A stretch of DNA of 64,000 bases from Blasia pusilla (GCA_050084515.1 CM114273.1:21142001-21206000), one strand, 5' to 3'. Shown: positions 25,800-36,600, counted from the first letter of the stretch. Translations and numbers: made by a program. The notes: a model not told the origin generated them from the letters alone.

Positions 25800-26077
25800 C
25801 CATTGGCATCCTCAATGACTGCTCCTGTTTTCTTGAAACGAACTTCTAGGTCACGATCACATAATCACGCTTTGAAATCAAATTTCGCTTCAACTCGGGT
25901 ACGTCATAAAGACATCGTTAACTTCTTTTCATCTCCTTTTTGTGAGACTAAAGAAATTGTGCCTTTCCCTTCTACAAGGCACTTTGCATTATTCCCAACA
26001 GTAACAACGATGGGCTCCTGTAGAGGTTGTAAGGAGCTTTACCAATCCTTATGATTGGTCATATGCCTAGATGCTCC
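25800..26077 (-). pseudogene. Copia protease, C-terminal part
   Basis: On the minus strand from 26,077 the reading GASRHMTNHKDW followed by PIVVTVGNNAKCLVEGKGTI is the copia aspartic protease after its Asp-Ser-Gly active site. The active-site codons themselves are the target duplication of MULE A. The other half, ending DAWVLDSG, lies at 38,017 on the far side of the transposon. Stops and a shift follow at 25,850-25,930. Confidence 0.88.
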
Positions 26078-26086
26078 ACTATCGAG
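26078..26086. repeat. Left 9-bp target duplication of MULE A
   Basis: ACTATCGAG here and at 38,008-38,016. Deleting the transposon and one copy rejoins the copia reading frame through its protease active site (DSGASRHM), which fixes both ends of the element. Nine bases is the usual duplication size for Mutator-like elements. Confidence 0.93.
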
Positions 26087-27865
26087 GGGGCTGGTATTCT
26101 GGCAGGAGAGAGTAAGAGAGGAGAGTCTCTCTTAAAAAAAAAGGGCCAAATCCACCTCCTCTCTTCAAAATTTTTTGACATATTTGAAATTTTCCTTTGC
26201 TTTCAAATTCAGGAAATCTTTAGAAGAGAGTAGGTAGTGGTCCACATTTGGCCCTAAAAAAACCTCCTCTTTCCTGGGGGCGAGAAAAAAGGAGACATCA
26301 TAAGACCACCCTAAACATTTTTCCATCACTGTCCATGTGAGCCTAAGTTTCTTAACATTCCCTCTCTCGGTCAACAAAAAGCAGTGCCCTTGGTATTTTT
26401 GTTGGAGGACCACCCGGATGGGTACCTCTCTTTTTGCAGGGATTGTTGCCTGCATCATGGCCTCCCCTAAATTGCCCCATAACCAACTTTCTCTCGGTTA
26501 TGAATGGTGCCTGCTCAAGACCAACTTTCTGAAATGTGAAAAAATAAGATCCTAAGGCTCAGAAACCGAGAAGCTGCACCCCTCCCAACCCGTAAGAAAG
26601 CTCACCATAAGAAACGAAAGATTTTTAGAAGTGATTTTCTTCCACCCTGCATCCACGACGATCTAACGGGTTGGGAATCTGAAATGGCAATCCGAGAGGT
26701 AGTAGGAATCTTGCACATCTTATACAAGAAAAGAAGCCTACAACTGGTTGGACGAATGAAGGGGAACGAGCCAAAAGTCAAGAAGCCCGCCACAATGCGT
26801 CAGAAGTTGGTCTCACCGGGATAGAGTCCGATCACTCAAGCAGTCAACCTATCGGAATCCGAGAGGTTGCATGGAAATGGTTAAAAAGTTGCAGTGGGCA
26901 AAAAGCAAAAAGTCGGAATCATACGGGTTGCAGAATTGTAATTTTGAGTAGCTAAAAGAACACAATCCACAAGTCCAAAAACATATTCCAAAAAACTTTT
27001 ACAAACACCATTATGGGTTGAAAAAATCTTGTCCTTTATTACCTCCGAAGGAACCTCGGAAATGTACATTTCACCTAGTCTATGATTTCTTCAGCCTCGT
27101 CATCTACAAATTTACTCCTAACTCTCCTCGGTGACAGTACCAAAGGAATGTCCTAGGATTCAAGTGGCTCCTTTGGCCGATTGTAGATGGGGATCGAAAA
27201 TGTTGGCGAATTCTAGAGCTTTGGCCCCCCCCTAGGTACACCATAACGGTCCCATGTAACCTGTCTCGAGTCCCACCGCCTTCCTCGGCAGTATACCTTG
27301 TACGCTCTGCAATGTGACACCCATCCAGTATCAATATCAGCTCCGCCCCCGCACATAGTACTATGGCAACCGCACAGGTAGAAGGAATCCAACACGTCTG
27401 AGAGAAGAACAGAAGCCTACGCCTGCCTTTACAAGTTGAGGGGAAGGTGCCAAGGGAAGAAACCCGCCGGTCGCTCGATCGAAAGGGTCCGATCAGGCAA
27501 CTGTCGGAATCGACAGTTGCCTGGAGGTGGTAAAAAGGGTCCAGTGGTCAAAAAGCAAAAAGTTGCAAGGAGGAGAAATCCGACGGGTTGCAGTGGTCAT
27601 AAAGTGAAAATTGCAAGCAGGAGAAATCCGACGGGTTGCAAAGTAGAAGACAGTGGAGTACATAGACGATCACATTCGAAAAGACAAAATGATCAGCAAA
27701 CATTTACAAGCACCACCATCGATCGAAAAAATCTTCTGCTTTATATCATCCGAAAAAAGCTCGGAACTGTACATTTGATCTATTCTATGAAATCTTTTGC
27801 CAAATTATCAAAAAACTCCCTACTCCAAACACTGCAGTCAAGCTGGGTCGTTGAGTTCTTTGAAC
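26087..27865. repeat. MULE A left arm with a diverged tandem duplication
   Basis: After the purine-rich end (26,087-26,140) this arm lacks genes. Segments 26,580-27,115 and 27,340-27,865 are diverged copies of one another: both contain a degenerate palindrome-type GTCGGAATC...GTTGCATGG or GTTGCCTGG block, CAAAAAGCAAAAAG, a TTTACAA(A/G)CACCA segment, GAAAAAATCTT and an end resembling the gene 1 stop region (CTCGTCATC). The inner copy contains the real 3' end of gene 1, so the outer one is a duplicated gene end. Poly-A/T runs occur at 26,132 and 26,255. Confidence 0.6.
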
Positions 27866-28378
27866 TCACTCGTCATCGTCCGAGAGCTCTTGCAAAATCA
27901 CTTTCGGCCTTGCCCTCCCAATTTTGGGAATCGTTGGAAGTGACGATGGAGTCACTACCAAGGGTGGCTCTGGGACCGGAGCTCTCGGCTTTGGTGGAGA
28001 GTTGTACGCCCCAACGAGCCTTTCGTATTCTGCCTTTGCCTTCTTGCAAAGGTCAAACAGTTCCTGCCTTCCCTCGAGGCAGAGAATGTTCCTGCCACTC
28101 TGCCACGCGCCTCTGATACTCGCCCCTGAAAGGCCCACTAAGTCGAACACCAAGTCACCCGGCCTTGAGCAGAGCTCGATGAGCGTTTGTATCAGGGTTG
28201 GCGACTTTTCCCTTCCTCCCAAAAGTAGGGTACTGTCTTGCATGTAAATTCCCGGGGGGGAATTGTACAAACTATCTAAGCTGTACCCATCTAAGCATGG
28301 ATCCACAGGATCGTGGATCTTGAACACCTGGAAATTGTGCTCGGGCCGAACGAAGCAATAGACGTAGGAGTGGTTCAT

Positions 28379-28914
28379 CTGTAAATCAGCACGAAACAAT
28401 GTCAGAAACTAAAGAAGTCGCCTTGAGAAGATTTTCAATAACTGACTTTGGATCAACCTGTCGGAGTCCGACGGGTTGTTTTGTCCCGGACCAACCCGTC
28501 GGAACCCGACGGGTTGCAGTTGCTTTTGGGTTTTCCCAGTTGATTTTGGTTTTCGGATGCAACCCGTTGGAAGGCAACGGGTTGCTGGCCTAGACCAGCC
28601 CATGCTTGCTTGAGAGCAACCCCTCTGATAGCAACCCGTCGCTATCAAACGGGTTGCATCCAAAAACCAAAATCAACTGCAACCCGTCGGGTTCCGACGG
28701 GTTGCAGGTACACCGCGGTTTTCCCTGTGTATGTGGGAAAGATGCAACCCGTCAGAAACCGACGGGTTGCTCTCAGCCGAGCATGGGCTGCTCTAATCCA
28801 GCAACCCGTCGCCTTCCGACGGGTTGCTCACGGACAAAAAAAAACCCAGATTGACTCTCATTCTACACATCATTATAAGATAATTGAAATTATTGTACGG
28901 GAATTGAGCCTTAC
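28379..28914 (-). repeat. Gene 1 last intron with seven palindromes
   Basis: The intron (donor GTAAGG after codon CCG, acceptor TTTACAG before ATGAACCAC, phase 0) contains seven GCAACCCGTC-N7-GACGGGTTGC palindromes at 28,453, 28,491, 28,559, 28,631, 28,679, 28,744 and 28,801, each about 27 bp. They make up over a third of the intron. Centres differ in nearly every copy (GAGTC, GAACC, GGTTC, CTATC, CCTTC types), so they are not simply recent tandem copies. Confidence 0.9.
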
Positions 28915-30934
28915 CGGAATCTGACTCGTCGCGGATCGGAGTGGGTACTCGTTTTTTATGATCCATGATTGTGCCGTCCTCCACTTTAGCGACCTCTTGA
29001 CGCAGTGGAGGTTGAAGAGCTCGTCCTCGCTCCCTCCAATCAACACCAAGAAGCACTCTCTGTCACTCAGATAGGCGTTTGCAAAGGAGAACAAAAGTGC
29101 AATCTGGTCATAAGTGAGCGGCAGATTCCACTCAGGTACCTTGTCCGCCGGATTTTCGCCCCAAAGTAGCAACCCCGAGGGCAGATTGGCGATCAAGAGA
29201 TCCACCGCAACCTCTTCCACCACTCCATTCACCGTCCAGGCAGCGTGCCCGTTTCGTTGGAGCTTCCGTCCCAACGTTGTCAATTTTTCGATGGCAGTTT
29301 TCAACGCTTGAGAACTGAAGCTGTTCAGCTCATCCAGGAAAGAGGTGAACTGAAGGAGGATGCTTGTCCGGGTCGTTGTTTGTCTGTGTCTTCCCAAGGA
29401 TGATGGGCTGTATTCTCCTTGGGACAACCTTGGCACCTCTCGCTTCCGCTTCTCCCTAGTCTGGGGACGGCTTTTCGGGGTTTCTATGACCTCGGATTCT
29501 GGTGGCGTTTTCTTCGCCGAGGACCTGGTCCGACCCTCTCTCCCTGCTTGTTCGGACGATTCCGCCTCTGGCCTCTCATCTTCAGGCTCTCTTTGGGAAG
29601 TCTCGGCCTCTGAATTTTTCCCTCCCCTCGCCTTGCCTTTGAGACCCGCTGTGGATTTGTCTTTGGCTGTCCGGACCTTGGAAGCCAACTGAGCTGTCTC
29701 GTGGGCCTACTCTTCTGCATCTCCTCCGAAGAAGTCTTCACGCTGGACGAAATTGGGGATGTCGTCTTGTCCTGAGGCCACTCCATCATGAAGCACTCGT
29801 AAGTCCTCATCCGTGATGTCTTCAGGGTCGTTGAAGTTGAGCCAAATGGGGCAATTCTCCACCTCCCAATCGGACATGTGCTGCTCCATCTCCACGTCGT
29901 ACATGGAGAATGTCTCTGCATCCAACGGCGAAGCCCACAATTTCAAGGCTACCGGTAATTTTCCCCACGTACCTGCGTTCTTACACTGGACGAGGTACCT
30001 GAATACCATCCGTTGGGCAGCTTTTAGTCGAACAGTATCGGCCGTCTGCTCTTGTAGATCTCGCTTCTTCTTAGCTTGATCCCGTTTGTTACCCTCTACT
30101 TCTTTGTCAAGCTCTGCGTGAGGGAGGACGCAAACCTTGAACATGGTCTTGAATCTTGGGTTCTTGGTTGGCTTGTCCCGGATGTCGTCGAGCCAAACCT
30201 CGTAATCTCCAGAACTTTCAAGGTTTGCTTCCGGCGGAATGGGCTCTAATCTTCTGAGCTCCGCTTGCACACCCTCCACCACGGACTTCCCGATTACCCG
30301 CAACGCGTCCCAAAATGATCATTCGCGTAGCCAATGCGAGATCACTGGATCGGACACACCCGGAGGATGGTGTGCCGCCCTCTTCTGGGCCTCTGAGCCC
30401 TCGAGACTGATTTTCATCAGTCGTATCCTCCTGAACTCGCTAATCCCGGATAACGCAAAACGATGCACGCGATCCAGCGACACTTTCTCCCCAATCCGAC
30501 CATGCGGATCTTCATCCCTCTTCCGCTGACGCTTGATTATCGCCTTGAGCTCCTTGTAGAACTCCGGACCAAGTTCGGGGTTGAGAATGCTGATGTATCG
30601 CTGCATCTTGGTCGCCGTGTATTTTGTTGCAGCAGATACAGCAGCTTGGATGAATTTGGCACGCTCAGACGCAGATACCTTCTCCCTCCGCTCCGGCTCC
30701 AGTGCAGCACTTTTCTTCGCGGCCTATATCTTCGACCAGCAAAGGATGGTTACGGCTGCATCTTGAGAAATAAACTTGTTTGCCCAAGTTTTCTTCTTAA
30801 TCTGAGCACCCTTTGCAAGCATCTGATTGACGAGGGCATCGCCGAAGAACCCCCTGTACTCTCCCGGGTGCGTCGTAAGCACCTTCCTCACCCGATCGCA
30901 GTCCTGGATCCAATGGTGGGTAACATTCCCCTCC

Positions 30935-31088
30935 GCTACTCGTCAGAGTCCGACGAGTTGCAATCTTAAAAAAACATCCGGAAAAGCGTGCAGTCTAGCA
31001 ACCCGTTGGAGTCCGACGAGTTGCTTTCTGCCGAAACAAACCTAACCCATTCATCAATCGAGCAACTCGTCGGAGTCCGACGAGTTGC
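30935..31088 (-). repeat. Gene 1 second intron with three palindromes
   Basis: Three 27-bp palindromes at 30,935-30,961, 30,998-31,024 and 31,062-31,088, spaced 63-64 bp, all with GAGTC centres and CAACTCGTC-type arms (a C to T change of the consensus). The donor is GTAAGTATC at 31,109. The acceptor lies near 30,960 but the reading phase across it is not conserved, probably through a small indel. Confidence 0.85.
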
Positions 31089-32582
31089 GAAAGTGTTAAA
31101 GATACTTACGTGTTCATGGCATGCATTGCCATCTCCACCGTCGCCATGTGATGAGGGTATGGGTGAAGGACCACTGCCTTCACGCAAAAATGTGCCTCCA
31201 ATGAGTTGGGGCGCTCCTCCGCAATCTTGGTCCACGCCATGAACTTGTGATTTCCATCCCAGATGAAGAAATGCAGATTCCTCATCCAGCTGAATTCCGT
31301 GCCCTCAACTTGCCTTCTGAAGTCATGGTCTCGCATCCTCCAGAATATGTCGAGATTTTCCAAGTCCTCCTCGGTAACCAGAGCTTGGGTTCCATGCTTG
31401 TCGTAAGGCTGAACATAGAAGGGAGGAAAGTTTTCCACGTAGGATGCTGTCGCCGCCGATTGTTTTAGCTTTGCGATGTCCTCGTCGGACTGTATTTCGC
31501 GGACGTATTCCATTGTCCTTAATCGGCAGAGTGGAATCCTCGGGGCGTTGTGGCCCTCCATGAGTGCCATCTGCTTTACCACCTGTCAGAACCGGGTAAT
31601 AATAATAGAGGAATAAGCTACACTGAAATCCCAATGAATTGCAATTCACATAATTAAAAAAACCCAGAACCTCTCTTACCCGCTTGAAAATGGGGTCGGT
31701 TTCTTGACCCAACTAACTTATGCGAGGCAGGGTGGCAAATCGAATGGGAACTCGTCGATCCGATAGAGGTCGATGTCCTCCGCCGGGCTTGGAGTCGAGA
31801 ATGACCGCTCTCCGGCTTCTTCGGCCATGTCCACCATCTCCACGCTGGCGGTCATCATGACCTCGTCGTCATCGATTTGAACTGGTGTTGTTTCCACTAT
31901 GTTGATTGTGTCCCCGGACTTTGTGGGGGACATTTCCCGCATCTCAACACTTGCGGTTGGATGGGCTGGGCTATCGTCAATGGCTATCGCTTTTTCCCGC
32001 CTCGCTTTAGCCAATTCTGCCCTCCTCACCGACGCGTCCAGACGCTTCTTTTCTCTCTTTTCGTCTGCAATCCTTTTCTTCAAGGCCCGCGACGTCTCGG
32101 CCTCTTCGTTCTATTTATCTAGCGCCGCTTGAACACGTCTTGCCAGAAGCACTTGGTTGTGCATCTCCGCTTCCCTTTCCCGCTCCTCGATTTCCTGCTG
32201 CCTAATTTCATTCGCCGAACGAGGCGCAAGAGAAGCTGACGCAGGAGTCCTAATGGACTTGGGAGTGAAGCTCCCGGACTTGTTGGCTTGTGTTTTTTTC
32301 CTCGTCATTTTTGCCGGAAATGCCTCCGCCTATGTCCACGACGAATCCCTTGATCAGTTGCCTTGCAGATGTCGAGATGGGAGCTCGTCTCGCCTTGATG
32401 GTTAGCTCGAATCGTCTTGATATCGCTCCGTCGAACCGTCTCGCTCTCGTTCCCTCCTATCGACTCGCGATGTGTCGCCGCGTGAAATGCCCCTTCGTAT
32501 CTGATCAGCTGCTGCGTGGGAGAGTGAGGAGTGAGGAATGAAGATCGCAAATTGAGAAACCAGAAATGAGCGACTTCTGCCC

Positions 32583-32590
32583 TATCTATA
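32583..32590 (-). promoter_or_regulatory. TATA box of MULE gene 1 (copy A)
   Basis: TATAGATA on the minus strand, about 275 bp before the gene 1 start codon. The aligned site in copy B is TATAAATA (62,919-62,926), the better match. Adjacent sequence (GGGCAGAAGTCGCTCATTTC) is conserved between copies. Confidence 0.6.
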
Positions 32591-32679
32591 CTTTTCTAGC
32601 CGTTGGGCTGACCGTTGGGTCCCGTCGTCCTTTCGACGGCGACGTGCCGAATGTTACAGAAGTCCGGACATGAAAAATC

Positions 32680-33342
32680 GCAACCCGTCGGAGTCCGACA
32701 GGTTGCGCGGCTCCGCCATCCTGGGTACGTCGCCACGTGCGCGAGCAACCCGTCGGAGCCCGACGGGTTGAGCGCCTCCGTCGTCTTCGGAAAAGAACGC
32801 AAGGTACCCGCGCAACCCGTCGGAGACCGACATGTTGCGCGCCTCCGCCATCCTGCGAACATCGCCACGTGCGCGAGCAACCCCTTGGAGACCGACGGGT
32901 TGAGCGCCTCCCTCGTCTTCGGAAAAAAACGCGAGGTACCCTCGCAAGCCGTCGGAGACCGACATGTTGCGCGCCTCCGCCGTGTTTGGGACGGGAACCG
33001 GATGTATTTTGAGCAATCTGTCAGACACTTTTGGGTTGCACGCTTCCCTCATCAAGGGTTAGGAACGATGGCTTCTCGTGCAAGTCGTCGGAGTCTGGCT
33101 GGCTGCACGACAAGGCGACGCCCTTGCGCAACCCATTGGACGGCGACGGGTTGCACGCCTCGCTGTCTTTGGGCTAAAAGGCGAGGCACCCGCGGAACTC
33201 GTCGGGAACAGACGGTTTGCACGCCTCCGGCATCTTCGAGCAAGAAGGAGCGGTATCCCAGCAAGTCGTCAGAGAGCAACGGGTTGCTCGCTTCGACAAT
33301 GTTTAACATAAGTGTGCAACCCGTTCGATGCCGACGGGTTGC
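32680..33342. repeat. Palindrome array in the bidirectional promoter (copy A)
   Basis: Eleven 27-bp palindromes related to GCAACCCGTC-N7-GACGGGTTGC begin at 32,680, 32,745, 32,812, 32,877, 32,944, 33,012, 33,080, 33,128, 33,194, 33,261 and 33,316. The first six are spaced 65, 67, 65, 67 and 68 bp; alternate spacers match each other (GGCTCCGCCATCCTG... versus GCGCCTCCGTCGTCTTCGG), giving a 132-bp higher-order unit. The array lies between the TATA boxes of the two divergent genes. All six reading frames stay open through a palindrome, which produces long meaningless frames here. Confidence 0.9.
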
Positions 33343-33549
33343 AGGCTTCGGTAAGCTTCGGGTAATTTCTGAGTTACCAGGACTCCGACGGTTTCCAAGT
33401 GAATCGAAACCCTCTTCTTCCCAAATCCGGTAACATATTGCAACACAATTGAATTTGTTACAGAATTGGATCCATTGTGTCAAACAATCTCCCCCACCGA
33501 ATTCATCTTGTCAGTAAAAATATGTCAGGAGTATCTGTTTCCTATTCAC

Positions 33550-33558
33550 TATAAATTA
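33550..33558 (+). promoter_or_regulatory. TATA box of MULE gene 2 (copy A)
   Basis: TATAAATTA about 50 bp before the gene 2 start codon at 33,608, followed by CATTCTCATTCTCA pyrimidine repeats. Conserved in both promoter units of copy B (near 60,220 and 62,110, minus strand). Confidence 0.6.
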
Positions 33559-33607
33559 AATATTCTCATTCTCATTCTCAGTCTCCTCCCGTAGGAATCT
33601 TCTTGGA

Positions 33608-36600
33608 ATGGATAATTATGTTAAGCTCACTTGTGGCAGTCATCTGGCGGCCCTTCCTCAATCATAAATCATTCGACCCCAAGCTCGTGAGTCTTTCGTA
33701 GCAGTGGATGAAAATTTTATGTCTGTTCGATTTCTTCTTCAAATTGGAACCATCTTTGTATCCAAAGATGTTAGGGTGGAAGGTACGGAAGACATAATAG
33801 GTGAGACGGTCCAGCCAGTGACCTCAGACCGTAAAGTATGGAATCTCCTACCATCGCAAATGGTCAATCTGAGTTTACGGCCCACCACCGAATTCGTCTG
33901 TTTCCCAAGTAGACGGTCTAGAATTTCCTAGTGCTCCGAGCTCTCGTTTGCAACTCCAAGCTCTGCAGATCCGGCCGACTCCAACCGCACACTCGTAACA
34001 ATGTTGTTCTTCCTGAAGAGATTCCGGATGTTATCAACCTCAGTGGATCGCTTCGGACACCAATCGGGCCTGTGGTCCGCCTACTCGTTCCTCTTGCAAG
34101 TATCAGGCAATAGTTTTCTTTCGTCTCTGCCCTTGAAAATGTTCAAGCACATTCTTGTCGACGAGCTGCCGCCCACGTACGATGGTAATTGCATTTTTGA
34201 GTTGCCTTCACTTGCTGCTCTGCTCAAAAGAAGGATGGAGGACGCTGAAGGGTATGGATGAAAGTCGATTGTCATCGATGGTGCAGGCTTCTACGGACCA
34301 GTGCTTCCATCCCAGATGGTCCTTGGATTGTCTCCCGCCGCCAATGCGTGGGAGCCTTGGAGTGTAGAAGTCCAGCATGCCCGTATCTAGAGCGCAACGG
34401 GCGAGTCAATACGTCGCAATTCCCCCCCAAGAATGCAGAAACTCCATACGAGGTGGGTGCCACAATACCGCCGGGGGACCATCGATGTCCTCATTGTCAG
34501 GCATCGCCCTTCTGCGTTGGAGCGTGTCCTGCATACATATTTTTCATTGTCCATGACTTGGGCTCCACGTCAGAGTATACAAGGCTGGCAGTTCATGTTG
34601 GCTCCCACACTCATCCTGTGACCGATGCAATTCAAAGACACATCAAGGAGGATGTGGCGAAGAAAGTAGCCGAGGTCTTCAGAAACTCTTCGGGTTCAAA
34701 GCCCGGGGTGATCAAGCTCACAACGGCATCACAAATTTGTGAACAATTGCTTGGAATCCCTGGACAGGGCGAGATCACGGCGGTTGAGGAGAAACAACTC
34801 TGGGAAAATCTCGCATTTTTTGCTGATCCTGAATGCTTCCGGAATTTGTTGCGTCAGATACGAGTTCTGGATGGAAAGACGGCCGAAATGGATGCCATCG
34901 CCACAATCAAGGCCAACTCCAGATTTCCATTCATTCAGAGATGGCAGTTCATGGGCCAAGGAGGCGAGGGATCCACGGCCTATATCTTCAAAATGTCAAC
35001 CACAGGTCCCTCGAGTGGCCTCGATCTTATAGATCGAATGAGGGAAGGGGAAGATCTTTACGGGAGCTCGGTCAGCTTTGATATTTGCTACAGAGTGCTG
35101 AACGGATGGTTGACGATGGGTGCTCACATTTATGACCATGTGGAGAAGGGACTCAAAACTATATTTGTGTGTGAAGTAAAGGTAGAAGACGTTGGCAGTT
35201 TGAAGATATGCTGGTTACTCTTATTGGAGGTGGTGAAGGAAAACAAAAGGCCACCTCCGGAAATTTATGGGTTCATGGCGGACAATGCACAACCTGGGTG
35301 GATTGCTATCCGGGAAGTGTTATGGGGTAGAGAGGTTCAACCGGAGAGGGAAAGGTCGGATGCTTTCCATTGGCAACAGTCTGTGACCCGGTACACCAAA
35401 TCTTGCATCAAGGAGAATAAGAGGACAGAGCATGTCACTCTACTCCAACGCCGCAAGGACAAAGAAACCTTGAAGCAGGCCATGGACTGCCAGGAAGAAC
35501 TTCATGGGTGGTGGAGGAAGCATGCGATTGAGGGGAAGTACAAAGAGTTGTGCTCTTGGTTGAGTTGGTGGACTGTACGTATGAGACAATGGGGAAACTT
35601 CATGCGGCAGGTGAGTTCACTATTTTGTCTTGTCAAGCTCACACTGAGAATTGTTTGTAAAGTTGTAGCTCAGGGTGAGAAGCGTGGGAATTATATGGAT
35701 TTCAAACCCAAGAAACCAAGCAAGTTGTCGGATGCGACGGGTTGCCCGAGTGTGCAACTCGACGGAAACCGACGGGTTGCCCGAGTGTGCAACCCGACGG
35801 AAACCGACGGATTGCATCCAGATGTTTGGTGCAACCCGAGTGTGCAACCCGTCGGGACCCGACGGGTCACAGAGTCGTTCATGGGATGCATCGGCCTTGC
35901 AACCAGTCAGGTTCCGACGGGTTGCATTAGGTGGGTTTAAGGTTACAACACGTCGGTTTCCGTCGGCTCGGAGAGTCGTTCATAGGATGCCTCGGACCTG
36001 CAACCCGTCTGGTTCCGACAGGTCGCTTATTTCTTTGACTCCCGGGTTATTTTCGTTCCCTTCTAACATTGCCGTCGTTGCAGGGATTGAACGTTCATGA
36101 AAATGCCCTCGCCCCAACACAAGTGGGAGCGTAAATGTTCATTCCTCCTGGAGGTCGTCACAAGCATGCCAACGAATTTCACTTGTGGAGGCATGCCAAC
36201 AAGACCAGGCAAGAGAAATGCTACAGTCTGCAGCATCCCATATCTTTCTCACAAAAGGCATAACAAAAGGAAAAGGGCCTTCGATCTACGAGCTCTATGT
36301 CGTATGCATCGTGAGATCTGGTGATGAACAATTGTATGTCAAAGCCTTCAACCGGTGCGTAGCTGGAACTCCACTCGAGCAAGACGTACACATTGGTGGG
36401 GATATTTGTGGGCGGGTTTCAAGACGTCCCATACAGATGGTGGTAGAGCAGTCCGAACGAGACTCGTGGAGACCAGATAAGTATCTTGACTTCACGTAGG
36501 TGAAGAGGCAGCATCGAGGAACGAATCCGGTGATTGATTTGGATGAGGAAATTAAACCGCCCAGGTATTCGGAGACCCCGGACCCATCCCAAATCCATGA

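Larger units (their letters stand above)
27866..32308 (-). pseudogene. MULE gene 1: candidate ParB-like and DNA methyltransferase-like protein
   Basis: Four exons separated by introns at 31,583-31,679, about 30,960-31,109 and 28,379-28,914 (GT-AG). Order of the product: a Lys/Arg/Glu-rich coiled N-terminus (EIRQQEIEEREREAEMHNQ); an acidic stretch; a domain with VREIQSDEDIAKLKQSA and FFIWDGNHKFMAW, resembling ParB/sulfiredoxin folds; a long helical middle; a basic Ser/Glu linker; then VDLLIANLPSGLLLWG with LLFSFANAYLSDRECFLVLI, and after the last intron GGREKSPTLIQTLIEL, RPGDLVFDLVGLSGASI, GRNILCLEGR. The last part has the motif order (IV...X-I) of N4/N6 DNA methylases, with NLPSG for DPPYG and DLVGLSG for DPFxGSG. 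In-frame stops at 32,111, 30,724, 30,319, 29,707 and a shift near 31,718 make this copy a pseudogene. Confidence 0.55.

Noticed and set aside
28606-28924. Open frames with ATRR, PTGC and QPV peptides
   Set aside because: They lie in the gene 1 intron between clear splice sites and are palindrome artefacts.
32680-33342. CRISPR-like array (27-bp repeats with roughly 40-bp spacers)
   Set aside because: Repeats are palindromic with variable centres, spacers repeat in alternation, and the same units occur in introns of a eukaryotic transposon. No cas genes.
32615-33433. 272-codon open frame on the plus strand
   Set aside because: It runs through the promoter array; it is open only because the palindrome lacks stops in every frame.
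34258-35940. Single 560-codon gene ending at 35,940
   Set aside because: The transposase exon ends at the GT donor at 35,611; the rest is intron. The N-terminal part lies upstream in other frames.
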